Source: Lewinella cohaerens DSM 23179 (GTDB lineage: Bacteria; Bacteroidota; Bacteroidia; Chitinophagales; Saprospiraceae). Taken from it: 64,000 bases of DNA. The position numbers and the translations under genes are program-made. Location of the stretch: the NCBI RefSeq assembly GCF_000379805.1, contig NZ_KB903539.1:71077-135076 (forward strand), given 5' to 3'. Under the pieces are notes generated by a model. The model was not told the DNA's origin. It saw only the letters and a program-made list of their open reading frames with translations, and searched no databases. Below, piece by piece: positions 52,121 through 61,336 of the stretch; the first letter of the stretch is position 1; each line of letters opens with the position of its first letter.

Positions 52121-52912
52121 TTAATACTTCTTTTGCCAAGGTTTCGCCCAATAAGTCGTTCTTCCCGCAATTTTTCCACTTTCTACTTTACTTTTCCCGT
52201 CAGGTGCCAGGTGGCCGTCGAAGCGCCATTTATTCCAAAACCAGTCTTCCTCATATTGTTTGTAATAAGGAGCTTTCTCTACGGCTTCGTGGAGGACTTC
52301 CTGTGTTTTAGCAAAGATTTCTTTCCTCTTCTTCAAAGGTATTTTAATTACGGTACTCGCCGGATGAACCCTGGTTTGGAACAAAACTTCATCCGCATAG
52401 AGGTTACCGACACCGGCCAGGTTCGATTGATTCAAAAAGAAAGCCTTGATATTGGTTTTCTTGCCTTCCATTGCGGCTAGAAACTCGGCTTCACCAATGA
52501 CCAGCGCATCCGGTCCCAATTTCTTTTCAATAATAAAAGCGTCTCGATCGTCAAGGTAATTGATACGGGCAAACTTCCGCATGTCTTCAAATCCCAGGCG
52601 ATTTCCATCTTGAAAGACAAAAGCGAAACGCTCAAAACGCGGTCGGTCTTCTTCGTGTTGATAAAGTTTAAGATCTCCTGTCATTCCAAAATGGAGCAAA
52701 ACGCTATGGCCGTTATCGAGGTCGGCAAAAAGATACTTACCTCGCCGGGTGGAATTAACGAAAGTACGCCCGACCAGCTTTTCTGCAAAAGTAGCTCCGT
52801 CAGAACTGCGGATAATCTTGTCATCAGAGACATCTACCTGCATGATGGTTTGTTGCAAGGCAGCTGCATCAAAATATTGCTTAAAGGTGTTGACTTCGGG
52901 CAGTTCGGGCAT
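52121..52912 (-). CDS. Fpg/Nei family DNA glycosylase with zinc-less finger
   Basis: 263 residues. N-terminal MPELPEV gives the catalytic Pro2 and Glu3. GKYLFADLDNGHSVLLHFGMTG is the conserved lyase region with the catalytic Lys, and the helix-two-turn-helix is present (LNQSNLAGVGNLYADEVLF). The C-terminal beta-hairpin finger keeps GRTTYWAKPWQ but has no zinc-binding Cys, where Fpg normally has four. This resembles zinc-less fingers of NEIL1-like enzymes and of some bacterial Nei relatives. It should excise oxidised bases, with specificity uncertain. Monocistronic on the minus strand. Confidence 0.88.
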   Translation of the reverse strand: MPELPEVNTFKQYFDAAALQQTIMQVDVSDDKIIRSSDGATFAEKLVGRTFVNSTRRGKYLFADLDNGHSVLLHFGMTGDLKLYQHEEDRPRFERFAFVFQDGNRLGFEDMRKFARINYLDDRDAFIIEKKLGPDALVIGEAEFLAAMEGKKTNIKAFFLNQSNLAGVGNLYADEVLFQTRVHPASTVIKIPLKKRKEIFAKTQEVLHEAVEKAPYYKQYEEDWFWNKWRFDGHLAPDGKSKVESGKIAGRTTYWAKPWQKKY

Positions 52913-53036
52913 GGGGTTTGTATTTAAGGAAAGTAACAGGGAGAAAGAGCCGCTGGTTCACCATTATCTCCGACTTCCGCCTTCAAAAACCATTAAACCT
53001 TTACACCCTTACACCTTTATTACCCTTACACTCTTT

Positions 53037-54560
53037 TTATATCCCCCCCATATACCAAATCACCATGTCCCGAATATCATTTTTTACGGTCTCACCACTG
53101 GCGGTAAACTCTTCCAGTTTATCGTAAGTGTACTCGCTGAGGAAATCGAGATTAGCTTCGAATCCTTTAGCCATGAACTCAGGAAGAACGACTACGTAGG
53201 TGTTAGTACTGTCCAGCGGATTACCGTTTACGATCCACTTATCGCCTTTCTTTTCGGCTTGGTAACGTTGGAGATAGCCGCCTTCCCCCCTGTTCGTGGT
53301 TTCGCCGGTATTGAGCAGGCGAGCGAGTTGGTCTCCTTTCATACTCATTCTTACAACGGGGCCTCCGTAAGGAAACGAACGTAGCACATCGTAGGCAGTA
53401 ACAGCACCAGAGAGATTGTCGTCGAGCCGGAGTGATCCGCTGTTGAAGGCGTACACATCAGCCCCTGGCCATGCTTTGGCGATGGCTTGGTTGGTGAGCA
53501 GCCCGTAATTGGTCTGGCTGGTACGGGTAGCGGCTTCTGTGCCATTGAGTGGCGTAGCCAAGGTGGTCAATTCCGCACTGGCATCGTATCCCATCTGGCT
53601 GATAAGGTCTCCAATTTTAGCCTGCCATTTGTCAACTACAGCAGCGGTAACAGGATCTTCGGGAGTTGATTCATCGATAGGGACGAGTTCTGAAAACAAC
53701 TGTGTTACTTTACTGTCGGGATAGTAGGTAAAGCGGTGGATGTATACCGTTTTAGCATTAGCATCGGCTTTAGTGATGGCGGTTTGCCCTACATAACGGC
53801 TGAGGTTTTCATGTTCATGGCCTCCCATAAATAGTGGCAAGCCAGGTACGGCAGCAGCCAGCGCTACGTCGCCGTCCACGCTTAGGTGGGTAAGGCCGAT
53901 AACAAGATCAGTCTCTTGCCTGGCAGTCTTCACCGCGGCTGCAAAAGTAGCTTCAACGTCTTTGTAACCCACATAAGGTGGTTTCGCAAAGGGAAGGACA
54001 ACTCCTACAATTCCTAGTTTGTAAGTAGCGCCATTTTGTTCAAAAGTGAAGGTGCTGAATTCAGGAACAGAGACACCATTTTGCTGAAACGGCCGTTGCT
54101 GCTCTCCGTCTACGCAATAGGCATTGGTAGTCATGTACTCGAACTCACTTTGGTCAAGGCGTTTTTCAAGAAGTTCCGCATTTTTCAGGTCAAATTCATG
54201 GTTACCAAAGGTGGCATAATCAAGCCCCATCGCGTTGAGGGCTTCTACCATTTGGAGGCCAGCAATACGTTCGCCATTGTCTAGTTTTAGCGTTCCCATG
54301 AAGGAGGGACTTAGAAAATCACCTGCCAATACCGCAATGGTGTTAGGGTTTTCGGCTTCTAATTGTCGGAGTAAACCTGCTACTCTGGCCAGCCCGCCTA
54401 CTTTGCCGCCTTCCAGTGGAGCGATTTCGTAAACGTCATTGATTTGGAGAACTACAAATTCTACGGGCGAGGTATTTGTGGTGGATAGGGTATTGGTCGT
54501 GTCACAACTGAATAGCAATAGGCCACTCACTAGAAGACTAAAAATGGAGTGTTTCAGCAT
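53037..54560 (-). CDS. 5'-nucleotidase/2',3'-cyclic phosphodiesterase-type metallophosphatase lipoprotein
   Basis: 507 residues. Lipoprotein signal ends at LLLFSC (Cys ~19). The N-terminal metallophosphatase domain has LQINDVYEI, LAGDFLSP, TFGNHEFDL and MGGHEHENL, the metal and His ligands of the UshA/5'-nucleotidase class. The C-terminal domain (about 320-500; VYAFNSGSLRLDDNLSGAVTAYDVLRSFPYGGPVV, RGEGGYLQRYQ) binds the nucleoside base. It likely scavenges nucleotides at the outer membrane or periplasm. Alone on the minus strand; downstream lies an ACCCTTACACC tract. Confidence 0.9.
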   Translation of the reverse strand: MLKHSIFSLLVSGLLLFSCDTTNTLSTTNTSPVEFVVLQINDVYEIAPLEGGKVGGLARVAGLLRQLEAENPNTIAVLAGDFLSPSFMGTLKLDNGERIAGLQMVEALNAMGLDYATFGNHEFDLKNAELLEKRLDQSEFEYMTTNAYCVDGEQQRPFQQNGVSVPEFSTFTFEQNGATYKLGIVGVVLPFAKPPYVGYKDVEATFAAAVKTARQETDLVIGLTHLSVDGDVALAAAVPGLPLFMGGHEHENLSRYVGQTAITKADANAKTVYIHRFTYYPDSKVTQLFSELVPIDESTPEDPVTAAVVDKWQAKIGDLISQMGYDASAELTTLATPLNGTEAATRTSQTNYGLLTNQAIAKAWPGADVYAFNSGSLRLDDNLSGAVTAYDVLRSFPYGGPVVRMSMKGDQLARLLNTGETTNRGEGGYLQRYQAEKKGDKWIVNGNPLDSTNTYVVVLPEFMAKGFEANLDFLSEYTYDKLEEFTASGETVKNDIRDMVIWYMGGI

Positions 54561-54714
54561 CGTATAAAATTTAGGTGTTTTGTGAAAATAAGTTTTTTTG
54601 GCAAAATTCGGTAGAAAGAAGCGGGCAGCTTCGCGCCCTCAAGGTAAAGCGTATAGGGACTATTAATCTCTATACGCTCTACTCAAAGCGGCGATTTAAT
54701 CGTCGCGTATCCTT

Positions 54715-55449
54715 TTACAACTCGTAATTTGGCCGGAGCTCCTTCGCTCTGACTTCATAGAACTCGTTGATAATTTGGATAATATCCTCTGGCGTATCTA
54801 CAACAGGGATAAGGTCCAGATCTTTAGGGCTGATATTTCCTGCCTTATCCAGCATACTGGTTTTTATCCATTCTTTGAGGCCTCCCCAAAATTCAGAGCC
54901 TACCAAAACAACGGGTACGGGCGTGATTTTTCCGGTTTGTACTAAAGTGAGGACCTCGAAAAGTTCGTCTAGTGTACCAAAACCACCGGGAAGAGCAATG
55001 AAGGCCTGCGCAAATTTCACGAACATTACCTTTCTGACAAAGAAGTATTTGAAGTTGATGTCTTTATCATGATCGACATAGGGGTTAGAGCCCTGTTCAA
55101 ATGGAAGGTGAATATTGAGACCTACTGATTTCCCGCCATTGAGGTGAGCGCCTTTGTTGCCAGCTTCCATGATACCAGGGCCGCCGCCAGTAATGACGCC
55201 GTAACCTTCTTCGGTGAGATGCTGGGCGATTTGTACCGCAAGTTTATAATAAGGATGATCAGGTTTGGTACGTGCAGAACCGAAGATACTTACACAAGGA
55301 CCTACCAGGTTGAGTGTTTCGAAACCCTGAACAAACTCTGAAACTACTTTAAACATTGTCCAGGAATCTTCCCCTTTGATCTGGTCACTCCATTTTTTCA
55401 TGTTGTGGTGCTTGGGGCGTAGATGGTTTTTATTTTCTTTTGTTTCCAT
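54715..55449 (-). CDS. LOG family protein (TIGR00730, cytokinin-like nucleoside 5'-monophosphate phosphoribohydrolase)
   Basis: About 244 residues from the ATG at 55449 (METKENKNH), preferred over 55494 because the upstream extension is hydrophobic, atypical sequence. LOG motifs: GSARTKPDHPYYKLA, GGGPGIMEAGNKGA (nucleotide binding) and ALPGGFGTLDELFEVLTLVQTGK (PGGxGTxxE). In plants LOG releases cytokinin bases from ribosides; in bacteria it degrades purine nucleotides such as AMP or acts as a pyrimidine/purine nucleotide N-glycosidase. Function here is likely nucleotide turnover. Confidence 0.88.
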   Translation of the reverse strand: METKENKNHLRPKHHNMKKWSDQIKGEDSWTMFKVVSEFVQGFETLNLVGPCVSIFGSARTKPDHPYYKLAVQIAQHLTEEGYGVITGGGPGIMEAGNKGAHLNGGKSVGLNIHLPFEQGSNPYVDHDKDINFKYFFVRKVMFVKFAQAFIALPGGFGTLDELFEVLTLVQTGKITPVPVVLVGSEFWGGLKEWIKTSMLDKAGNISPKDLDLIPVVDTPEDIIQIINEFYEVRAKELRPNYEL

Positions 55450-55669
55450 TGGTATAGTTTTTAAAAAGCTTTGGGGTATTTTTAATTGGATCATTAATGG
55501 TTAGGAAAAACAGAGAGAAGACTCCGGTTATTTTTGTGTAATACTTAATGATCACCCGAAACTTGTGATTTTTTTTGCAAAAAGCTCGTTAAGGTAAAGA
55601 ATTTCAATAAAAAAGGCAGTACTCGAACAAAATAGACGTCAAAAAGGATCATCCTTAGTGGAGGGATGT

Positions 55670-55677
55670 TAATTTTG
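55670..55677 (+). promoter_or_regulatory. -7 promoter box of the DUF3298 lipoprotein
   Basis: TAATTTTG matches TAnnTTTG. The transcript would start near 55684, which favours the ATG at 55689 or 55698 over the TTG at 55686. Confidence 0.45.
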
Positions 55678-55688
55678 CGACAAAATTG

Positions 55689-56921
55689 ATGATACGTATG
55701 ATTCACTGTAGGAACTGGATGTTGCTGGGAAGTTTTTTGGTATTACTTATAAGTAGTGCTTGCCAGTCGGATTCTCCTGCAAGTGAAGAAAATCTTCTAG
55801 CCGAAGAGCGAGTGTTAAAACCTCAGCAGTCGAACCGTTATTATCACCTTCAAGGGTCTTTGGGAGATTTAGCCATCAGTATGGAGTTGCAAGAGGAAAG
55901 TAACTACCAGGGGAGGAACGGGCGATTTTTTCGCGGGTTTTACCGTTACGATGATTACGGCGGCCCTATTGGCATTTATGGCAACCTGGAAAATGGCAAC
56001 CGCCTTATTCTTACCGAGCAAGGTTCCTGGGATGGTGACCCTCATTTGTTTCAGGGGCGTTGGGAAGAAGATGGCGACTTTTCGGGGCTTTGGCAGCATA
56101 GCAATGGCAAAGATGTTTATGATTTTCGATTGCAAAAAAGCGCCAATGCCGTTCCTCTGGAAGGATATTGGATACAAGATTCACTGATTGCTTTCCCGGA
56201 GTGGGAGGCATCGCCTGTTCTTTCTTATTCACTAGAGTGGCTGGATGTTGCCGAAGGGAAAATGCCGGAAAAGCAACGTGATTTTTTGAGAGAACAGATC
56301 GCACGAGGAATGTTGGAAGGCAGCGCAATTGGTGATCCTAATGATCTATTGACGAAACTTACGGAGGAGAGGAATACCTTGTATTCGGACTTCAGGGAAG
56401 AAATGGCCTCGATGACAGACGCAGGGATTATTGATTCTCTTGCGGATCCAGATATGTTTTTGAGCTTCCATTATTCTTACAATACCTCGGTGCAGGTTTA
56501 TTATAATGCCCCCGAGTTGCTGACCCTGGGCTTTACGGATTATTCCTATACGGGAGGTGCGCACGGCATGTATGCGACCATCGTTTCTAGCTATGACCTG
56601 AAGAACAAGAAGGTGCTCAAGTTGAGCGATATTCTGCTTCCTGGCTATGTAGAGGCGGTAAGCAAGGCATTGGCAAAAGCGGTGCGAACAAAGTATAACT
56701 TGGGAGCTTCTGCACCACTCAACACCTTTCTTTTTGAAGAAGAGATTGCGCCTAATGAAAATTATGGCTTTACAGATAAGGGCGTGTTTTTTGTTTACGC
56801 ACCTTACGAAATTGCGCCTTATGCAGCGGGCGAGATTGAGCTTTTTGTTTCTTTCGAAAAAATAAAGGAGTTTGTAAACCCCGCATGGCTTACAGAAGAG
56901 GAAGCAGAAAAAGAGGAATGA
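55689..56921 (+). CDS. DUF3298 (RsiV C-terminal type) lipoprotein
   Basis: About 410 residues from the ATG at 55689; an ATG at 55698 is equally possible, and the TTG at 55686 is less likely. Lipobox LISSAC near residue 25. A beta-rich central part (YYHLQGSLGDLAISM ... GGPIGIYGNLENGNRLIL) precedes a DUF4163/DUF3298 pair (SFHYSYNTSVQVYYNAPELLTLGFTDYSYTGGAHGMYATIVSSYDLKNKKVLKLSDILLPG ... YGFTDKGVFFVYAPYEIAPYAAG). The DUF3298 fold is that of the lysozyme-binding anti-sigma factor RsiV. This copy lacks an anti-sigma part, so it is probably a lipid-anchored binding protein. Confidence 0.82.
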   Translation: MIRMIHCRNWMLLGSFLVLLISSACQSDSPASEENLLAEERVLKPQQSNRYYHLQGSLGDLAISMELQEESNYQGRNGRFFRGFYRYDDYGGPIGIYGNLENGNRLILTEQGSWDGDPHLFQGRWEEDGDFSGLWQHSNGKDVYDFRLQKSANAVPLEGYWIQDSLIAFPEWEASPVLSYSLEWLDVAEGKMPEKQRDFLREQIARGMLEGSAIGDPNDLLTKLTEERNTLYSDFREEMASMTDAGIIDSLADPDMFLSFHYSYNTSVQVYYNAPELLTLGFTDYSYTGGAHGMYATIVSSYDLKNKKVLKLSDILLPGYVEAVSKALAKAVRTKYNLGASAPLNTFLFEEEIAPNENYGFTDKGVFFVYAPYEIAPYAAGEIELFVSFEKIKEFVNPAWLTEEEAEKEE

Positions 56922-57008
56922 CCAGCTTTCAAGGAAACTTTTTTAGACCTGCAATCATTAGTTTAACTTACGGGATTTAGTCCTTTGTATTCAAATTTTA
57001 ATAATTCT

Positions 57009-59120
57009 ATGAACCGTTATCTCATTACCTCGGCTTTACCTTATGCCAACGGCCCTTTACATCTTGGGCATTTGGCCGGAGCCTATCTGCCTGCTGACAT
57101 CTATGTTCGTTATTTGCGAGCGATGGGCAAAGACGTGGTATGGGTGTGTGGTAGCGATGAACACGGCGCAGCCATCACAATTCGCGCCAAGAAAGAAGGC
57201 ATTTCTCCTCGCGAAATTATTGATAAGTACCACAATCTGAATAAGGGCACCTTTGGTGACCTGGGGATTTCATTTGATTATTACCACCGGACGAGTGATC
57301 CCTTGCATCACGAGACGGCTCAAGCGTTTTTTCTCAAGCTCAATGAACAGGGCGACCAGTTTGAAACCAGGGAACAGGAGCAGTATTATGATGAGGAATT
57401 CGACCAGTTTTTAGCAGATCGCTACATCAAAGGTACTTGCCCAAAGTGTGGTCATGCAGAGGCTTACGGTGATCAGTGTGAAAATTGTGGTTCCGACTTG
57501 TCACCTTTAGAACTCATCAACCCGCTTTCTACCCTTAGTGGCAAGCAGCCTATTCTGCGGAAGACCAAACACTGGTACTTCAAGTTGGATGAGCACAATG
57601 AGTGGCTCAAGGAATGGATTGAAAAAGGAACGATTGATGGTAAACCGCACCATGACCCCAAGTTGTGGAAAAAGCACGTTACTGGTCAAAGCCTGGGTTG
57701 GTTGAACGAGGGCTTGCAACCTCGTGCCATCACTCGTGACCTGGACTGGGGGATCAAACTACCCGTCGAAGGGGCGGAAGGTAAAGTCCTTTACGTATGG
57801 TTTGATGCGCCAATTGGGTACATTTCGAGCACTAAGCAATGGGCTAAAGAAAACGGGAAGAACTGGGAAGATTATTGGAAAAATGAGGACACCCAGCTGA
57901 TTCACTTTATTGGCAAGGATAACATTGTCTTCCATTGTATCATCTTCCCTGCGATGCTTAAAGCACATGGTGATTACAATCTACCCATCAATGTACCGGC
58001 TAACTCGTTCCTGAATTTTGAAGGACAGAAATTTAGCAAAAGCCGTGGTTGGGGCATCGAACAGCATGAATACCTCGAAGAATTCAAAGATTTCCCGAAT
58101 GCAGTAGATGCCTTGCGTTGGGCCCTCGTTCGTAATATGCCCGAAACCAAGGATGCCGATTTTAAGTGGGATGAGTTTGTTGATTTCCATGATAAAGAAT
58201 TGGCAGATAAGCTGGGGAACTTCATCAATCGAGTAGTTGTGCTAACGCATAAATACTTCGACGGGAAGGTGCCTGCTACAAATGCCGATATCAATACTAT
58301 TCTGGCACCGGTAAAGGCTTTTACCGATCAGCTGGTCGCAGATATTGAAGGATTCAGTTTCAAGCAGGCTGCTTTTAATGTGGTGGAAATTGCCAGTTGG
58401 GGTAACACTTATCTACAGGACGCTGCTCCGTGGACTTTGGCCAAGGAAAATAAGGATGATCCGCGTATCGCAGAGGTAATGAATGTTAGCCTCCAGGTAA
58501 CCGCATTGGTTGCCCAGCTCATTGAGCCTTTCTTGCCTTTTATTGCTCCCAAGTTGAGGGCCCTGGTAGGACAAGAACCTACACAGTCTGGCGAACTAGA
58601 GGAGACGCTCAATAAGTTGGCTGAGGGAGAGTGGCTACTGGAGCCAGGGCATCAGATTGGCAAGTCAGACGTTTTATTCCCTAAGATTATCGACCGTAAA
58701 GATGATAGTCGTAAACAAATCATTGATCGGCAGAAAGCAAAGCTGGAAACCATCCTCGCAGAGGAGAAAGGCCCTGAACGCCCACCTGTAAAAGAAGAGA
58801 TCACTTTTGATGACTTCACTAAATTGGATTTGCGGACAGCTACCATCAAGGCAGCAGCTCCTGTACCTAAGGCGGATAAATTGCTACAATTGACCCTTGA
58901 CCTAGGGTTTGAGGAGCGGACTGTGTTATCTGGTATTGCAGAACATTACAAACCTACCGATATCATTGGTAAGCAGGTGGTAATGGTTGCTAACCTTGCT
59001 CCTCGTAAGATGAGAGGCGTCCTTAGCCAGGGAATGGTCTTGATGGCAGAGGATGAAACCGGTAAATTGGTGTTTGTAAGCCCACCTGCCGGATTTGGCG
59101 ATGGTTGGGTGGTGAGGTAG
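57009..59120 (+). CDS. metG: methionyl-tRNA synthetase
   Basis: About 703 residues from the ATG at 57009, where the conserved NRYLITSALPYANGPLHLGHLAGAYLPADIY starts; an upstream ATG at 56985 adds eight atypical residues. Class I motifs: HLGH (~20; HIGH), KFSKS (~340; KMSKS). The connective peptide has a Cys zinc knuckle (CPKCGHAEAYGDQCENCG, ~143-160). A C-terminal EMAP/Arc1p-type tRNA-binding domain (~597-703) is fused (FDDFTKLDLRTATIKAAAPV ... VMVANLAPRKMRGVLSQGM). Charges tRNA-Met. Single-gene unit, with the terminator shared with the convergent helicase. Confidence 0.97.
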   Translation: MNRYLITSALPYANGPLHLGHLAGAYLPADIYVRYLRAMGKDVVWVCGSDEHGAAITIRAKKEGISPREIIDKYHNLNKGTFGDLGISFDYYHRTSDPLHHETAQAFFLKLNEQGDQFETREQEQYYDEEFDQFLADRYIKGTCPKCGHAEAYGDQCENCGSDLSPLELINPLSTLSGKQPILRKTKHWYFKLDEHNEWLKEWIEKGTIDGKPHHDPKLWKKHVTGQSLGWLNEGLQPRAITRDLDWGIKLPVEGAEGKVLYVWFDAPIGYISSTKQWAKENGKNWEDYWKNEDTQLIHFIGKDNIVFHCIIFPAMLKAHGDYNLPINVPANSFLNFEGQKFSKSRGWGIEQHEYLEEFKDFPNAVDALRWALVRNMPETKDADFKWDEFVDFHDKELADKLGNFINRVVVLTHKYFDGKVPATNADINTILAPVKAFTDQLVADIEGFSFKQAAFNVVEIASWGNTYLQDAAPWTLAKENKDDPRIAEVMNVSLQVTALVAQLIEPFLPFIAPKLRALVGQEPTQSGELEETLNKLAEGEWLLEPGHQIGKSDVLFPKIIDRKDDSRKQIIDRQKAKLETILAEEKGPERPPVKEEITFDDFTKLDLRTATIKAAAPVPKADKLLQLTLDLGFEERTVLSGIAEHYKPTDIIGKQVVMVANLAPRKMRGVLSQGMVLMAEDETGKLVFVSPPAGFGDGWVVR

Positions 59121-59126
59121 TTGTTT

Positions 59127-59366
59127 TTACAACCACAGGCACCAATTATTGAACCATATGAGGGATTTAAGGAATTATAAGAGGCTAGCCTGACAGGGTA
59201 GATTCATGAATTTACCCGACACGCGGATTTTTAAACCACCACAGGTACCAAAGGTTTTGAACCATATGAGGGATTATAAGGAATTATAAGAGGCTAGTCT
59301 AGTAGGGTGAATTCACGAAATTTACCCGATATGTGGATTTTTGAACCACTAAAGGCACCAAAGAAA
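59127..59366. repeat. tandem ~108-bp repeat (about 2.1 copies)
   Basis: The unit AACCACAGGCACCAA - TTGAACCATATGAGGG - AATTATAAGAGGCTAG - GGTAGATTCATGAATTTACC - GGATTTTT recurs with period about 108 (GAACCATATG at 59151 and 59259). A third partial copy starts near 59341. It is related to the inverted repeat at 21647 and the palindrome at 37117. This and the terminator below fill the 387-bp gap after metG. Confidence 0.75.
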
Positions 59367-59380
59367 TGATTATGCAAAAT

Positions 59381-59413
59381 AAAAAGGATAGGACGCAAGT
59401 CCTATCCTTTTTT
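59381..59413. terminator. bidirectional rho-independent terminator
   Basis: A 13-bp perfect stem AAAAAGGATAGGA / TCCTATCCTTTTT (59381-59393 with 59400-59412), loop CGCAAG, with T-runs on both strands. Sits between convergent metG and the helicase. Confidence 0.9.
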
Positions 59414-59507
59414 ATGTGGTTCTATAGAGGAAGAGAAGGCATGGTGCACATAGTTGTATGGCCTAAACCATCTAACAATCAACCATCAACCATCTAACCA
59501 AAAAAAA

Positions 59508-61265
59508 CTACCTCCGCTTTCCTTTCTTTTGTTTAGGGAAACCGAATTTCTTTTCTTTTCTTTTTTTGAAAGAGCCCTTCTTGGAGAAACTACGGTCTTT
59601 CTTGGGGCCGCGATTACGGCGACCATCACCGCCTCCACCCTGAGGGCCATCGTCAAAGTTGACTCTCATGGCACGTCCTTCCCATTCTGAGCCTTTGAAT
59701 TTCTTGACGAGGGCACCAGCCAATGCATGGTCTACGTCAAAGAAAGTATGCTTGTCGCGCAGCTCTACGTCACCAATGCCTTTGGCGTCAATTTCACCGA
59801 AGAAACACACGAATTCTATAAATTCAGGAATGCCGGCGACTTCTTTCTTGCCGATGTTGATAAACATCCGCTGGTATTTGCCTGGCGACTTACGGACCTC
59901 ACTTTCTTTTCTGTGGCCTTTGCTTTTGTTAGCATTACGTGGGTCTAGTAAGTATAGAGCTTCGCGCTGGTAATGCACAGGCAATTCGCCGAAGTTAAGT
60001 GCAGCGACACGCTGGATAAGCTCCTCTTTGCTGAGGTCGAAAAGGGTCACTTCCAGCTCTGCGGTAAGGGGTGCCAAGGCTGGGATAGTTTTGGCTTCGA
60101 GCAGGCTTTGAAAAGTGCGCTGTAGGCGGCGTTCTACCAATCCTAATACACTTGGTGGCTCTGTTTCGTTGAACTGGAGGTTCATCTGTCTGTCGAGGCC
60201 CCGTAGCTTGTGACGGTCATTGGGGTGCAACAACATGATGGATTTACCTTTTTCGCCAGCGCGTCCGGTACGACCAGAACGGTGAGCATAAAAGGCCCAA
60301 TCATCGGGGATGTTGAGGTGGAAAACGTGAGTGATCCCTTGTACATCGAGTCCGCGAGCAGCCACATCTGTAGCAATTAGAATTCGTACACGCTTACTGC
60401 GAAAACGCTCCATGGCTCGGTCGCGTTGGGCTTGGGAAAGGTCACCGTTGAGAACGTCTACAGCGTAGCCATCGCGTTGCAGATCATCGGATAAGCTCAA
60501 TGTTTCGGCACGGGTACGACAGAAAACCAGCGCGTAAAGTTCTGGATCTGAATCGAGGTAGCGGCGCAAAACTTCCAGTCGTTCACGGGGGCGAGCTACG
60601 ATGAACTGGTGGTCAATATCTTCATTGGTTTGGCTGGTGTCACCCACTTTGATTTCGTGGGGGTCATGCATGTAGTGCTTGGTCAGCCTCCTTACTTCTT
60701 TAGGCATGGTAGCCGAAAAAAGCCAGGTACGTCGTTCGGAAGGAACGCTTTCCAGGATTTCGTCGATTTCTTCCTTAAAGCCCATATTGAGCATCTCGTC
60801 GGCTTCATCAAGAACAACAGTTGTGATGGAGTCGAGTTTGATGGCTCTACGCTTAATAAGATCACGCAAACGACCAGGGGTAGCTACAACGAGCTGAGAA
60901 CCGGCCTTGAGTTGTTTCATCTGTGCCCAAATGTCAGCACCTCCGTAGACCGCTGTAATATTGAGCATTGGCCGGAAAAGCGCAAATTGTTGCAGTTCCT
61001 TGGTGATCTGTACACACAATTCACGGGTAGGTGCAAGGACCAGCCCCAAAGGCTTACCGATGCTGAGGTCCATGCGGTCGATGAGGGGAAGGCCAAAAGC
61101 AGCAGTTTTACCTGTGCCTGTTTGTGCCAAACCCACGAGGTCGCGGTCACCAGCGAGGAGAAAAGGAATAGCCTCTTGTTGGATGGGGGTAGGTTCTACA
61201 AAACCCAATTCAGCAATAGCGTCTAAAAGCGGTTGGGACAAGCCCAGAGAAGAAAAATCTGACAT
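59508..61265 (-). CDS. DEAD-box RNA helicase with DbpA/CsdA RNA-binding domain
   Basis: About 585 residues from the ATG at 61265 (MSDFSSLGL). The earlier Met at 61331 overlaps the promoter box, so it is rejected. Motifs: Q-motif region FVEPTPIQQEA, I AQTGTGKT, Ia PTRELC, II VLDEADEML, III SAT, V ATDVAARGLDVQGI, VI HRSGRTGRAG. Residues ~465-540 form a DbpA-type RRM-like domain (RMFINIGKKEVAGIPEFIEFVCFFGEIDAKGIGDVELRDKHTFFDV). The tail is very basic (RRNRGPKKDRSFSKKGSFKKRKEKK). Likely acts in ribosome assembly or cold-shock RNA remodelling. Confidence 0.93.
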   Translation of the reverse strand: MSDFSSLGLSQPLLDAIAELGFVEPTPIQQEAIPFLLAGDRDLVGLAQTGTGKTAAFGLPLIDRMDLSIGKPLGLVLAPTRELCVQITKELQQFALFRPMLNITAVYGGADIWAQMKQLKAGSQLVVATPGRLRDLIKRRAIKLDSITTVVLDEADEMLNMGFKEEIDEILESVPSERRTWLFSATMPKEVRRLTKHYMHDPHEIKVGDTSQTNEDIDHQFIVARPRERLEVLRRYLDSDPELYALVFCRTRAETLSLSDDLQRDGYAVDVLNGDLSQAQRDRAMERFRSKRVRILIATDVAARGLDVQGITHVFHLNIPDDWAFYAHRSGRTGRAGEKGKSIMLLHPNDRHKLRGLDRQMNLQFNETEPPSVLGLVERRLQRTFQSLLEAKTIPALAPLTAELEVTLFDLSKEELIQRVAALNFGELPVHYQREALYLLDPRNANKSKGHRKESEVRKSPGKYQRMFINIGKKEVAGIPEFIEFVCFFGEIDAKGIGDVELRDKHTFFDVDHALAGALVKKFKGSEWEGRAMRVNFDDGPQGGGGDGRRNRGPKKDRSFSKKGSFKKRKEKKFGFPKQKKGKRR

Positions 61266-61328
61266 TAAAATAGTACTACGAATGAAGAAACGACGGGAAT
61301 GAAAAAATAGCGTTCCTGAATTAAGCCG

Positions 61329-61336
61329 CAAAGGTA
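61329..61336 (-). promoter_or_regulatory. -7 promoter box of the DEAD-box helicase
   Basis: TACCTTTG on the minus strand matches TAnnTTTG. It gives a leader of roughly 55-60 bases before the ATG at 61265 and argues against the start at 61331. Confidence 0.5.
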
